From Trebouxia sp. TZW2008 (lineage: Eukaryota > Chlorophyta > Trebouxiophyceae > Trebouxiales > Trebouxiaceae), in the NCBI GenBank assembly GCA_002118135.1, contig BDIU01000303.1, positions 1-64,000 of the forward strand: a DNA stretch of 64,000 bases. The letters are read 5' to 3'. The translations under genes and the position numbers were made by a program. Positions 32,301-47,300 of this stretch are shown piece by piece; position 1 is the stretch's first letter; each line of letters starts with the position of its first letter. The notes under the pieces are model-generated. The model ran no database searches. It had not been told where the DNA came from and saw only the letters and a list, made by a program, of their open reading frames with translations.

Positions 32301-35300
32301 CTGACAGCACTGGATTGCCGCAGCCACCCTGCGTCACACAAAAAGCTGTTGTCAACAATGTGAACAAACCTGTGATGCAGCACTGCTTTGGCAAACCAGA
32401 CTTTTGTGCGTGTACATGAAGGGCAAAGCACAGCCCAAGCTCAAGTCGAACCCTTGTACTTCATGGTCAGCAATTGAGGGGAGGGGAAGTCAATGAGCTG
32501 CACGGATTAAGCAGGAAACTTGACTTGGCATGAAAATAGCACCAAGACAGGTTCCAAGCCCAGAGACTTGTCTCTCAGAGACTTTCTCTGCAGACTTGTG
32601 CACAATCGTTGTGTGTGCCGGGAGCTGTGCAGAACTGCACACAAATCTGCACATCGGCTGGTGAAGAGCAGCATTGGTTCAAGTTGCACGTGTTGCCATT
32701 TCAGTCAAGACCTTAGCAGTGACATACCGAGACAGTGCAGGCAGGAGGGCGGATGCCGCATTGCTGCATGATGTAGACCCAGTCATCTCCCGTGGACACC
32801 CGGAACATTGTAAGGGCTGCCCTGCCTGCAGGCATCACCAGGTCAACTGCTAGCTCAGCACACATCATGCAACATGCGGCTTCACTGCTGTTTCTGATCG
32901 TGAGAATGAATGTGCAAGGCTGCTGTGACCGATGATAGCCTGACAATGCTGAAATACCCAAATGCCACCATGAGCTTACTGCAGGTTTTCAACTGGCAGT
33001 GCAATTTCTCAAGTGCGCTCCTGACAAACAGCACAGCTCACCAAAGTTGGAGAAGTTGGCGTGGCTTGTGATGGCATCCTGTGCTTGGATGCTGCCAAAC
33101 AACAGCACAGCCACATAGGAGTACATGAAGAAGACGAGCATCAGCAATGCTCCCACATTGTAAAAGGCTGGCAAGGAAATGATCAGGGTAGTCAGCAGTG
33201 CCTTCAGACCCTGCAAAATCAAATGACCCAGATGCAGCAGTATGGTGGCATCACTCAACGATGCAATAAACCTTGTGCACACACAACCAATGCATGAAGT
33301 GATGATGATGCAGTTGATGAGGGCTGTATAAAGTCATGCTGGGTTCTGAGTCATAGCAAATGTGATTGTTATGCTTGTGCAGCTGCTCTGTCCCACTCTT
33401 TCTGGTGGTGAATGCACTCACCAGGGTCGCCTCACGCTTCTTGATTGCTTTGCTGTCCTTAGCTTTGGATGGCTGCATGCACAAGGCAAAAGCATGGATG
33501 ACCTGTCATGCTGCCTTTCCAGTCAAGTCAAGCAGATGCTGCAGCAAATACACAGAGTAAGCAGGATGTTCATCAATAGGTCAAAGCATTCACAAAAGGC
33601 ATACATACTGAGGCTGTCAGGGAAGGAGGCTCATGCAGGGCTTTACCTTGAAGCCCTTGATGAGCTTGATGATTCTGGCAACCCGCAGCAGTCTTAGCAG
33701 CTTCTGTATGCTCAGAAGCTGGCTGACCTGCATGCATGCCAATGCTGTTGAAGCTGCACTTGGACCTTAGCTCAAACAGATTCCACGGTGCATGCATTGC
33801 AACATCATTCACCAGAGAGCTATATGATTTGCCTCAGCACAGCAAGCCAGAACAAAATGACTGATTTTAAGGGCAATCAAGTTGGCCAGGATGTAGGACT
33901 AAGTGATCAGCCTAACAGCCAACACAGACACACACACACAACACAGTTCACTTGGCTCAGCAAACATGACCAACAGACAGCCACAAGGCAGTGAAGTAAG
34001 CTGAGAAAGCAACTGAACAGAGACAGGCCTACCGAGGAGCCATGTGAAGCTATGGCAGTGAAGCCAATATCCACGATAGCCATGGCAATCAGGAAGAAAT
34101 CAAACTTGTTCCAACCACTACGCCAATAATTCCTCCAGCCTAGTCCAGTGATCTTGATGGCAGCTTCTATGATGAAGATTGCTGTGAAAGCATAGTTGCA
34201 ATCTTCTTTGGCTTTGGTGAAGCGTGGGGACTCATTGTACACAGTTGCTGCTAGAACAATGATGTTCAGGACAATCACTGCAGTGATGATGTAGTTGAAC
34301 GCCTGCGACACGACCCAAGAGTCAAGTCATAACTCAAACTACCTGCTGACAGCAGCCAGCAATGCTGTTGGCATCTGTCTATGAAAGTATGCATAAGCTT
34401 TGGAGGCCAGCACTGACAATGCATTGCTCAGCATTGCTATAACATGTAGCTGTCAAGTAGAGTCAAGCAAGTGCAAGACATTGGCCTCTTGTATGCATGA
34501 CAGGCAGTATGATATGCAGCCACAGCAGTATGGTATGCAGCAAACATGATGAGCTTTCAGACAGTCTTGACCTTGGTGTGCACAGCCTTGTAGCAGGCAA
34601 GGCGTGTTTTGTTAGTTGGAGGGTTGTTCCTCTGCAGTGGCTTCAATCTGAACACCATTTTAGCCAACGCTGTCCACTCCTGCAATTTCCATAGATGCTT
34701 GTGAAGCTACAGGCACTTCAGAATAAATGTAATGCCGGTGCATCATGTGCTGTGCCATGATGACACATTGCTCACCATGGCAAAAAGCCAATCTGTTCAG
34801 GGCATTGCATGCGGCATGCAGGTGTCTCACCTGCTGCTTTGTGGTGAGAAACGCAGAGCCTGCAGTGCTGAGCAGGCGGATTTTGCTGAACTCTGAGAAT
34901 ATAACTCCCACATACAGGTTCAGCAGGCAAAAGGCACAGATGACAATGAAGGCAGCGTAGAACAGGAAGCCTATGATGCCGTTGCTGGTGGGCTGAGGCT
35001 GATCATCCTTGGTGTTGGGTGCTGCCATTGCTGCATACATTGCACCTGCACATCATGCATTGCGATCATATCTACAGCCATAAGGGTGAAGTTGTGTAGA
35101 CATTCGGAAGTGTGGCTAGCTTTGTGAAAGCAACATGAAGGCTACAATACATGAGAAGAAGAATGTAAGAGCTGATGCTAAGCTGCACTCAGGCATGGTG
35201 GTCAGCTATATATTTGAAAAGACAGACTCTCAGATTGATGCAAGACAACAAGGTCGATGGCCACAAGAACTGCTGCCCAGATTTGGCTTTTATGAGTCAG

Positions 35301-38300
35301 CATTGTGCTGTGGTAGCAGCTCAAAATGGCTTGTTAGCCCATGACAGCACGATTACAACCGTCCAGACAGACACCCTAAGAAGGCATCATTAGGGCAGGT
35401 CAGAATCCAAGACAAAGACACAGCTTGAGGACGATTGCTCACTTGAGTAGCCATTGAGCGTCACAGCAACAAACAAGCTCAGCAGAGCATTCCCCACATT
35501 ATCATAGTTCTGATAAGGGTTGGACCACTGTCTCTCTGTCCAGACACCATCATTGCTGAAGTACCCAGTGCAAGCTGCCTGCAGCATACATCACAGTCTG
35601 AGTCACTCATGCCAAACTGCAATGTGACGGGTCGGCTATCGCTCTGGTTGCTCTTTGTGACCACTTCAAGAACGGCTCACATGACAGTACACTGCAGAGG
35701 TCATGGCATCAGAGGGCTCTGAGATGAAGATTCGCTTGACTGCAAGGCATGACTTGGGCTAAGTTTCAATGTATTGGTGGCCTCAACAAAACAAAGAGGA
35801 GTGTGCTATCAGCCAAGAAGCATGCTGTCTCCAGCAGCGCAACAGCTGTATGTGTGAATGAAAGACATGTCAATGAGCTCATACATGTCACAATAGCATT
35901 GACAGCCCATTTCAAGAATGCAGCCAGCATTGAACCCAGCAGGCCTTTCTCACCTTGTTGGCAACAGAGGTGTCATTGCAAGACCAGAAGCGCCCGCCGA
36001 ACAGCTGCACGCCCATGATGGCAAAGATGAGGAAGAACAGGCCCACTACAATGGACACGTTGGCCATGGAGGCCAGCGACAGTGTCACAGAGCGGAAGAC
36101 CAGCATCATGCCAGGACTCCTGGTCAGCGTCCTGCAGAGGAAAACCAACACACTTACAACACAAACGATGAAGAGAAGATTTCAAATGAACCATGTTGCT
36201 GCTCATATGCTGAGTTGCCTGAACTTGCTTGCCTGAATTTCATCCATTGCTGCAAGTGCTGGCTGGACAAAGCGTCATTGACAGTTGCTTGAGACAGCAA
36301 GAGACAACTGAACATGCAATCAGCGCGTCCTCTGATAATCAGGTGCTTCGATTCCGATGTGTTTGCGATCGAACTAGGTCAAGTGGGATTCATGACAGCA
36401 GGGCTTGCACACCTGAGGGGCTTGAGGGCTCTTAGGACTCGCAAGCCCTTCAGCCACTGCACTCCTGGCAGCAGGGAGTCCAGAGCCAGCACAATCACAG
36501 ACACCACCACAATAGCAAAGTCCAACTGCACACAATAGTTCCACGTCTGCAAGCATGTGCTTAAATATGCTGGGATTGACTAAGCTTTGGCATATTGGCA
36601 GAAGCTCCTGGTTTATGGCAGCATTTGCATGTTTTTAGATACAGGATGACAATATAAAGGAAGTTCATACAACCAGCAGAGTGCAGTCTCATTGGTGTAA
36701 AGCACACTGTCCACAGGCCAGCACATTGGGAATGTGCAGCATTCAAAGTGAAAGTGATGCTCGTACAAGTGGCACACAAGGAGAACGCCAATCAATCAAT
36801 GATGCAGAAGCACTGCATACCTTGTTGCTGTTGACAGTGATGTAGGCTGTGAAGGTGAAAGCTATGATTTTCAGGAGGGCCTCCAGCCCAAAGATGGCAG
36901 TGATGCCAGCGTCCAATCCACTGATGATCTGCAAGACACAATACCACAACTTAGGCATAGAAGGCAGTACACAATCCACGCACGCCAGCAATGGGGGAAT
37001 TCAATAACAAACATAGTTGACTGTGCTTTCTAGCAGATATTGCTAGGTGTGTGTTGCACAAAGCCTGCCTGGTCAGGAGGGCTTCATTTTGAGCAATTTG
37101 CAGCCATGCTGTGCCACAAGCAACCTTGCAGCCCTAGGTATGGGCTTGCTGACTGCTCCTGATACAATGTCCAGCATTTTCTTCTTCAAGCATTACTTCC
37201 ACGGAAATCAATTTGGAACATGCAAGAATGCCAACCAGCAATTTAAACATGTCTTGCCATTTCAGTGTGAAGCGTACTTGATATGCCAAAGATTTTCGGG
37301 CAAAGGAAGGTCGCTCTGACATCATCTGGCCACAGCTCATCATGATCCAGAAGAACATGAAGTACTCAAACCTTCTGCTGATGACAAGATCATATATCTG
37401 CAGAAATGCACAGCAGCTTCTATACAAACAAACTCAACTGTGACACTCGACTGATGCCAATGAGTATAGCAGTTCTTGCATGTCATGTTGCCCGTATGCT
37501 CATGAATGGCAATTTGCAGCAGATTTTGGTATGCAATGCTTGCAAAAATCGTGTTGTGCAAGCTTGGCAAACAACGGTACACACTTGCATGTACTCAGTA
37601 TGCAGTCTGCAGTGTCCTCGCTGCTGTTGAGTGTCAAGCATTCAGACATGCACAGGAATAGCAGAAGCCTGCACAATGCAGAAGATAATGCACAAAGGAC
37701 AGACCTGCATGCGAGCCAGGTTGTCAGCTTTGATCACCCCAAATGACTTGCCAGTCAAGGGCGGGTACTCGTGCCTGCCTATGGAGCTTGCCCTGCATCA
37801 TCAAATGGTATCAGCAAGTTGCTTGTTGTGTAAACAGGCTACATATGTTGTTTGCGGCTGCCTGCAAGTTGCAAACAAGGACGCTCACCAGAGGTGTCCA
37901 CAGGGCAACCATCAGTTCACTGCTACCTATATAATGTTGGTGTGCAGTCTGCAAAAGACCAATGCTGTACTGGTGGTGTAGGTATTTCTGCATGACTTCT
38001 GCTTGTGTTATGGTCGTCTGCTCAAGGGAAGTGAATGACAGCAGCTGCAGTTTCATCTTCATCAAGTGCCCACAAGTTTTGATAAAGGCGTTCACGTCAT
38101 GTGAGCATTTATGTTGTAGCAACATTTTGTGCAAGACACAAAATGCTAGGCTCTGCCACAGTATGTGCACTATGTGTGAAACACTATGCTATCTTGCAAA
38201 AGCTCACCTGCTGGCTGAACTGTGGCCAGAGCCCTGAGATGCAGCATCATCATCCCTGCGGGAGCCTGTACGTGAGAAGCGCCTGCTGCCACCTAGCTGC

Positions 38301-41300
38301 TTGTTGATGTTGGTGGCAGTCAGGCTGGTTGGCACTGTTGCTAGTGTGCTAGGCAATGGTACAACCTGCAAATTTACACCATGCATACATGCTGTGTATA
38401 GATGGTTGCAATAGTGACCAGGTCAGGCCATAACAGGGCTTCTGCTGGGGACTTAATGGCATTTGAGTACAACAAGTGCAATCAAGATGAATCAGCAGGT
38501 CAAGCATCCTAGCAGGTCACAAAAGTGCAGTGTGAGAGTCAGCATCACATGTTGATTTCTCACCTTGTCTTTGGGCTTGAAGGGGGATGACCCATACTGT
38601 GCATCCTCATTCAGCTTGAATGCTTCTTTGGACTTGCGTACAGCCTGCACATCGAAAGCAGTAATTGCAATCAGACAGTGATTGTGGCACAGACCATTTG
38701 GACCCAGCCCTCTTTACGAGCATGCCCATGTTGCAAATGTGAATCAGCAGGCAGCTTGTCTTCATCAGGCATGGCTTCAAAAGGGCCAAAATTGCGGCAT
38801 TCATCAGCTTTTACAGTCCTGTGCATACCATGGCAGCATCTTGAGATGTGCAACAGCTTGCTGCCCTCATGCTAACAGACTCTCTGCAGGAAGATGGGCG
38901 CAAAACAAGCTCACCTTCTCCACAAGAGGGTGGGTCATAGCCTCCATTGGCATGTCAACACTCTCCTTGCTGCTCATGTCATTCCCAGTGGTGGCCAGCA
39001 AGGGGACTCCCTGGATGGCCCTGCCTCCAGAGCCCCTTGGTTCCCCATGCACAGCCTGAGGCGGGGGCATCTCATCTGCTGCTGCTGGTAGATCATACAG
39101 CGCTGTGTCTTCTGCAGCATCATGGTGCTTGGTGTCAGCTCTTGCAAGGTCAGTGGTGATGCATTGCACCAAGACTGGAGCAGAAGCTTAGTGCATGTAG
39201 ACCGCATGTTGATGAATGTTGAGCAGACAGCACATGGCTTGAGCATTCGTTTCTAGCAGGCAAAGTCATATACATGCAGTGCAGCAGTCAGTCCACTGCT
39301 GAGTCTGTTTCTGCAGAGAGTCTGTGACAAATACTTGATGAGCATGAATGTACACCCACCTGGCGCAGCACTCGCTGCATCGCTGATGGTTGGAATGAGG
39401 GCGTCCAAGTCATGTGCAGCCATGGAGTGCCTCTGTGCATCCTGCAGCTGATCTGGCCTCATGCGCATGAAGCGCTCCATAGGTGACAAGCCCTCTGGCT
39501 GCTGCTTGCTGCAGTCCCGCATGAAGTCAGCTGACCAGACTTATACGGCAAGTGTAAATACTGTTGCTGAGTGCATCAAGCATCACACCACAGAATATTT
39601 GCTTGACAAACACAGATTCAACGACTCCAAATGCCATGCATGCTGGACTAGTTTGACTAACATGCAGTGTGCCTAAGGTGCTGACTGCTTTGCAATCACT
39701 TGGCCGAGCACAACTTACATGATTTGTGCTGGCAACGTGTGGATATGCAGTAGGGTAACTTCTGCTTACTCTGGGTCTATTGTGCTGTCAACAGCCAGGG
39801 CACCAGGCAGCAGCTGTGACTGCATGTCATCCCTAGCATCTTCTTCTTCAGCTTCTTTGCTCACTGGGGCCAACACAGCAGGCTTAGCAACTTTCCCACG
39901 GCCTGTGGAGGCTCCTGACATGAAGCCCATGCTGTTCTTTGGAATTAATCTGGCCCCAGTGAGGCTTTTGTTAGGGGCTGAGGGCCTCTCCTCAGTGCCC
40001 TCAGCAATTGGATGACCGTTGATGTAGCCATGTCTAGTCACACTTGCCTTATTTTGAGGTGCCCAAGTTGTGTCAGGTGTGTATCTGGCAGGTATCATGT
40101 TTGATGGGTTGTCTGCAAGCCCCCTGCTCATCAAAGGGCATGCGTTGAGGGCTGCTGAAGAAGCAGAGCGGCTCGGCTGGGCAGCAGCAACATCCAGAAA
40201 GAAGGATATGAAGCTGCCTGATGAAGCAGAAACGCTGTGCTTGATGTCAGCTGGGTCTACAATCCCCTCGGCCACAGGATGTGCAGCTGCAGGGCTGTTG
40301 GCTTGATGGGCTGCCCCATGCAACAATGTTCTTGATGAAGTTTCTTCATCTGCTATAAGTTTGCCTGTGACTGCTGATGGCTGCCGTTTGAGTGCTGATG
40401 TGACTCGCTTGAATGTTGGTGGCTTGCCGTGCAGTGCTCGTGATGATTCTGTTCTGACTGCCGCTGACTGTGCCGTAGCAGGCTTTTCTGCTGTGATGCT
40501 TTGGGAACCTTGTCTTGAGACAGGCTGAAATGCAGCAATCTTGACTGCTGCAATGCCTTGAGAGCCTTGCCTTGAGACTGGCTTGAACTGTTCAAGGTCT
40601 TCACTGGCGCCGCGGCTTGGTGTTGTGCTGTTTGCGCGCGAGGTTACTGCTGACATGCCAGACTTGAACAGACCTGTCAGCTGCCTGAATCTGCTCTTCT
40701 TGCCCTTGTCTGCAGCATGTCAGCTTCTTGTAAGACACCTTGCCATTACTTGCTTGCTCAGCATTTCATCGAATGCGTTTCACAATCCATACACCATGCA
40801 GCTGTTGAGGACAGCTTGCGCTGTGCAAAATTACTTTTCTCAAGTGCAGCAAGCTGTTGTGAGTAATGGTCGTTTGGCCGAGGCAAAGCTGTGCTCATGC
40901 CAAGGCTATTGGATGTAGATGGGCCATAGTTCGTGAGCACTGCATGACAGATGCACATCAGGCACAGACCATATGCAGAAGGGAGGGGCCCCTACATGCA
41001 AGGTATGCCTCCTGCATGGCCCCCTTGTCATACTTGGACTCAAATGCCTCCAAAATAATGGCCATGAATAGCACTAGCAGCACATAGAAGCCAAAGATCA
41101 CCCATGCCAGTATAAAGATCAGGGCACCAAAGTTGGTGTCTTGTTCAAGCTGGAATTGGATATTGTCATAGTTCTCCAAAGTCAGAACCTGCACAATGTG
41201 TGTTGCTCAAAGTGTGTCTGATGACTGCACACTGTCAATGCGACACGTCAAAAGGATTTCAAATTGAACTGCTTGGCACATTTTCCAAACGTGCTGCAAA

Positions 41301-44300
41301 GAAAGTCAAAAGCATGCAGTAAAAAGCCTGTATGCATAGTCACAAGAGACTCCGAGATTCAAAAGGCATCGCAGTGTCATGCTTAAATTTTTCTTGCACA
41401 CCTGATGCATGAGCATCAGCTGAAACATGAACAAATCAGTGCAGTCCGCATTGCAATGATGTCTTAATGTTCATAAGTACCTGGAACATGGTTGTGACAG
41501 ACAGTAGGAAAGTGCCAAAGTTTGGGTACTCGCTGCTCTGCTGCGTGCCGCCATATACATGCAGTCCAATGATGGCAAAGACAATCATGAACAGGAGGAT
41601 GAGGCTTGCAATAGCCAGGAAGGATGCTGCTGATGACAGCAGCACCTGGGTGATCTTGCGCAAGCTCTGCAACATCATGTGTCAAGCATTAAGCACAGTA
41701 CAAGCTGAATTGCTCATGGCTTGGCTCAAGTGTTGACTAGCTGCAGCAGCCAGAAATGCAAGCAAAGCAAGCATAGAGCCTATACAAGATGCCTGCATGA
41801 CATGAGTTCATGTCTCTGCAGTGCTGTGCTGCCAAGCCATTAAATGTCTACTCATGCATTCTGAAAGCAAACAACAATTCAACAGCTGAGTAGCCCTTCT
41901 ACAGCATCCATGCAATGAGTGCACTAGTCATACTTTGCTTAGACAAAGTCAAGTTGCATTTGCAGGGTTGACATTCATTGTGACAGAGCTCAGAGCATCA
42001 TGCTACTCACCTTGATGTACTTGAAGACCTTGAAGAGCCTTAGCACCCTGAAGGCCCTCAGCACCCTCAGTCCAGCAAAGCCCTTACTGGCAACATTCAA
42101 TACCTGCAAGAGGCGTTCAGAGGGTCGCAAATCGGGAGGTGGCCAGAAGCTCAGCAGGACACACCTCTGCTTGGGTGGGCACAGCAAAAAGGTACACCCA
42201 AAGGGCAAGGCAGGCAAGACCCACTCCAGCAGGCAGCTAGCACACCAGTCTGAATATGTTGCAGTGCACTCACTGCTATGCATCAGTTTGGACACAGCAC
42301 TCATTGACACTTTGCAAGGGTGCAGCTGCAATTCATTCACAAGAGGAAAGGAGCTCATGCAAGGCGTTCAGTTGATAGTTGAATTCAGCATGGCTACAAT
42401 ATGCATAATGTGCCTGAAGCTTCATGCAGGCCTTGAGTACAGCGGTATTTAGCTTGGGTTACAAGTCATGCAGAACTGCGCTTACATCCAGGATGATCTC
42501 AACAATTGATAGGATGACCACCAAGCCGTCAAACAGGTTGAAGCTGTCTGCTGCGTACTCAAGGAAGCCTAGTGCAAAGAGCTTCAGTAGCATCTCCATG
42601 GTAAAAAGGCCAGTGAAGACATAGTTGCTGATTGTCAGGGTTTCAGCGCAGGTGTTGGACATGCCTGTAAGAGCACACACGAGAGTTGCTGGTTGCAGCA
42701 AAGCAATGGGGTCATCCTTCATCCTGCAGCACAGACGTGAACTTCAGCAGAACCCTTGAAAAGGAAGGCAGTGACAATCACAAGAGAAAGCACAGTGGTC
42801 AGTGGCAATTCACGTGGAGATACCTGCATGCATAAACAACGTTTGTTGGCAGTTCTGCATCAGCCTGACTGCAAGCATATGTAACAAATTAGCCTCACTG
42901 TTGACATTGCTGAAATGCACAGCGCAAACGAAGGGAGCCATAGGCGCTCACCATCATAAGCCAGTGCAAGGAAGAGGGTGTTCAGAATGGTTATGCCCAG
43001 AAAAGCTTGATTGAATCTAGAGTCTTCCACTATCTGCCTGGCCAACCATCTCTGATCAAAGATAAACTGCCTGAGGAAGCCAAATTCACTGTCCTCCTCA
43101 GGTCTCATCATGCCCATATCTAGTCCCTGCGCAGCTAAAAACAAGCATAATCATCAGGGGACATTGACCAGTGAGCAGTGTCCAGAAGTATGCTTGTCCC
43201 ACGATTCTTGAGGAACCAATGCAGTTGCATACAATTGGTCAGGCAACATGATGCATCTCAAAAATGTTTTGAGATCTTGCACGCACAAGTTTGTTCACAT
43301 ACAGAACAACTCAGCATCAGAGCTACAGCATTGCTGACAATGTCTTGTTGCAGCAAATTGCTGTTTGCATGTGAATAGCAGGAAAGAAGTGGAAAATGCT
43401 CACTGTTGATTCCCTGCTGCTGTTGCTGGTGTTGAAGCTGCCCTCACTGAAGTTCTGTGTGCCACTGCGGCTGCCAAAGTCAGCTGTGGCGCCTCTACTC
43501 ATGCTCCTGTTGGTGGACATGCGGCTCCAGCTGGCCTGCAGTTTGTTGCACAACCATGCAAGTGATGGTCGCAAAGTTGCATTGACAGCATAAAAACTCG
43601 TCGCAGATTGCTGCAAGAACATTTGGTCGGCACTTGAAAAGTTATCTAGGCGTGCCTTGAGTGCCCATGAAAGCAATGCATAAAATGCAGTGGCACGTCT
43701 TCTTCTGGATTGATGAACTCACCTCGCTTGCTTCCCGCTTTTTCTTGACTTGCTCACTGATGCCCTTTTTGCCCTTGTCCATGACCCGACCAATGATGTT
43801 TTTGCGCTTCTTTCTACTCATCTTGGCAAGCTTGCTGTGAAAGAGGGTCTGAGCCTTTGCAAACTTGATCTTCAGCACAGCAATGAACAGATTGACCTGC
43901 AAGGAAAGGGCCAGGGATCAGCAACAGCTGCCAAAGATGCAAAAAAAAGCTCGGACATCCACATCAAATATAGGTTTGACACTACTTACAAGCAGCTTTG
44001 CCTGTGCAGCAACACGGGACACACACAACACATTCCATGTTGTGCTCGACAAAGTACAGAAGATGTAGCATACTGAAAAGTCAACCATTGCGCAACTTGC
44101 AAGCAGTTGCAGCATACTTACCACAAAGTAGCAGCCAAGGATGATACACAGCACAAAGTAGATGATGGCATAGATGCCATATGTGTCTGTTGTACGGTAC
44201 ATCATGTAAGACCAGGCCGCATATGTCAGGATTTGAATCACAGAAACCATTGCTGCTGCAATGTTATCAAAGCCAACTCCATCAGTGAGAACCATATGGG

Positions 44301-47300
44301 GGAAGGTCTGCAGAGCAAGCACAGAGGCAATTTTTGGATTCTTGCAGGGTCCTTTGACGTGCTTAAATGCAAAGCTCGTTGCAGATCATGAGCCAGCAGA
44401 ACGTTGCATGCTGGATGCTTGGCGATCAGCAAAAATGAAGAAGATTGCTGCAAGCAAACAGTGCTGTTCAGACATTGTCTTTAACACAATAGATGCAGCA
44501 AAGCATAGCATCACATGCTTCAAGACAGTATGCTGCCCTTGACAGGTAGCCGGCATGCAGTGCACCAGTCATGGCAAGTGCAGGCAATGTATGAGTAGTT
44601 TGAAGTTTGCAGAAAGCGTGACTGTCAGTAAGCCCATACTGTGCAGGTATAGTTGGTAGGACAGTGACGATGGCCACAGCCCCACTCATCAGAGTTTTCT
44701 GTGGCTTCTGGATCAGGATAGCTGCCATCCACGTCGTTGACACAGGTCTTATGTGCTGCGTCTTGAAACAGCTGAATGCCTGCCACCCCGAATAGGAAGA
44801 CAAAGATCATCAACAAGATCACTGCTGAGGACAGCAGGGGCAGGGCCTGCATACGGGCAACAGAAAGACAGCTGGCAGGCATGCAAAGCTGCACAAGATC
44901 TCTAAAGCTGGGACAAGGCCTTTCATTGGCAACAGTTGCTCAGGAGACCTGACAGACATGCTGAGAAGTATGCTGGGCAAAATCAAACAAATAAGTGGTA
45001 GGCATACTTGCTGTATGGCTGCATGACTGCTGCCAATGAGGATAAGCAGGCTTCACTTCATCCAAATCTGAGTCCTGGCTGTGTGCTTACTTGCATTAGA
45101 TCAGCAGCACATATGATGCAGACGTCAGGTGGGCACATGCACAGTGTGGGAAGGGCACTGAGGTAAAAAATGGCTGTACCTCCAAGAAGCAGACCACAAT
45201 GGCTCGCAAGGAGTCAAAGCGAGTAATTGTCCTCAAAGGTCGCAGCGCGCGCAAAGCTCTAAGGGCTTTGACGCTTTGCGTGTTATTGCCTGCAGATTAT
45301 CACAATCCTACTAAGTTTCCATGGAATAATGTGCGATTGCAATCCAGTGTTAAATTCCTTCTGCTGCAGCTCTTCAGCAGAGAGGGGTGCGTCCACATCA
45401 TGACACAATGCCTGTGAACTAAAGCACATGCGTTGAGCATAGCATTCTTGGCCAAGGCTCATGGTGGCACATGATCAGGGCATGGCAGGAACAGCCAAGC
45501 TTGCTGATGCATTGTGCAAAGATCAGGCATTCATGTTGTTGTACAGCTCCAGCACAGCAGAGACGCTCACCAAACCAGGAGGCTGGCAGGAACTCTGTAT
45601 AGCCTGCTAGCACCATGAGCAAGTCAAAGATATTCCAAGCATTGCTGAGGTAGGCCTTGGGACCTCCGCTTGCAACGGCTCTCAGCAATAGCTCCAATGT
45701 GAAGAATGCATTGAAACCCAACTCTGCGGCACCACAGCATGCCACATGTTGCCAATCGACCTTTGTACATTGATATGACTATGGCCATATCATGTGTCTG
45801 ACAATTATGGTGTGTTTCATGTGTCATATACTGGCTCATGTGTGTATGCCCCCAAGTAATATGCAAGACCTGGGAAGACATGCAGACAGGCTGTGCAAGA
45901 GTAGCAACTTGGCTCAGCACAGCTGCTCCATAGAAAGGCTCGGCAGCTTACGTATTCTGTCTAGGATGAAGTTGTAGCGGCTGCTGTCTGGCTTCAAAGG
46001 GTTGTACATTGCCAGAGTGATGATGTTGGCAAAGATCAGGATGAAAACCACAAACTCAAAGTCCTCATGCGTCGAGATCTTGACTGACCACCTCCTGATC
46101 ACATTCATGTTTTTGAGTGCCTCTAGGTGAGCTAGCCGCATGGCCTCAGCTTCTGCCTCAGCTGCTAGCTTGGCTGCATCAGGAGGCGGCGGAGGGGGAA
46201 TAGGCAGGACTGACCCCTCCACTGGCACAACAGCTGTGCCTTCAGCACATGAACAAATCGGCTTCAACAGGCACGTCCCTGTCCTGCTCATACAATGCAG
46301 GGATGCCATTGGCAATGCTTCTGGGCGGATACGGTGAGCATGACGGTAAGCGTGGTTGTGCAGATCAGGCGACATGGATCTGCCTGTCACTGGCCTCCTG
46401 CTCGGCTGAAAATCAGACAACAAAGACACAAGGTAGCCCATGCGCACCCTCAGGGCAATAAAGCAATATGCCCTGGACTGTTGCATGTAGTGCTATGCAG
46501 GTCATGCATGTCTGGCCTACTCATGCAGCTTGTAGGCCTCTTCATGTATAATAAGTGTCGAACAGCATTGCAGCATGCCATGCAATACAATGCAATGCAT
46601 CAGACAGCACATTCTGCTAGCACAGTATGAAAGCTGTTGTGATTACACTGGCGGAAGCAACACAGTCTGCCCTAGTGTAGTGCTGCCAAAAACCTATATT
46701 AAAACCTGAAGTGCTAGATCATCACAGAGCAGCCTAGTCAAGTAACCCATTGACTGTCAATGTAATCAGACATCAGGTAAACGCTGGAAGAAGTATGCAG
46801 TCCAGAACGGCTATTTTGACTGTGATCCCAATAGCTTTGCGTCAAGTCCAAGCGTCTTTTGTACCTGCCACCCCCTCTGCTGCTCCTCTCTTCATGGCTC
46901 CCTTAGGCTTTGGCTTTGGCAGCACTTGCTGCAGGGGGATTACCACAAGCTGCCCATTGATGATCTGATAGCACTGCCTTGAGTCTGGTTCAGCCACTGG
47001 CTCTGGGGGTGGTTCTAGCAGAGGGGTCGCAGCAGGGGGTGGCAGGCGGGGTGATTTTGAGGGCTGCCCATGAGGCATATGTGACAGTAGGGCTTTTGCA
47101 GCAGCCTCAGGACTGTTTGCATCAGAGGATGTCACTACTTGAGGCAGGAGCGCCACGGGTCTGATGTAGCCTGCACAATGAAGCATGTTTAGTCAGCGAT
47201 ACTATCCACATATTGAGCTGGAGCATGACCTTGTGGGATTAACAGTTTGATTGTTTTCCGTCATATGTCCATGAAACAGGACAAATGTAGCATGGAATTG

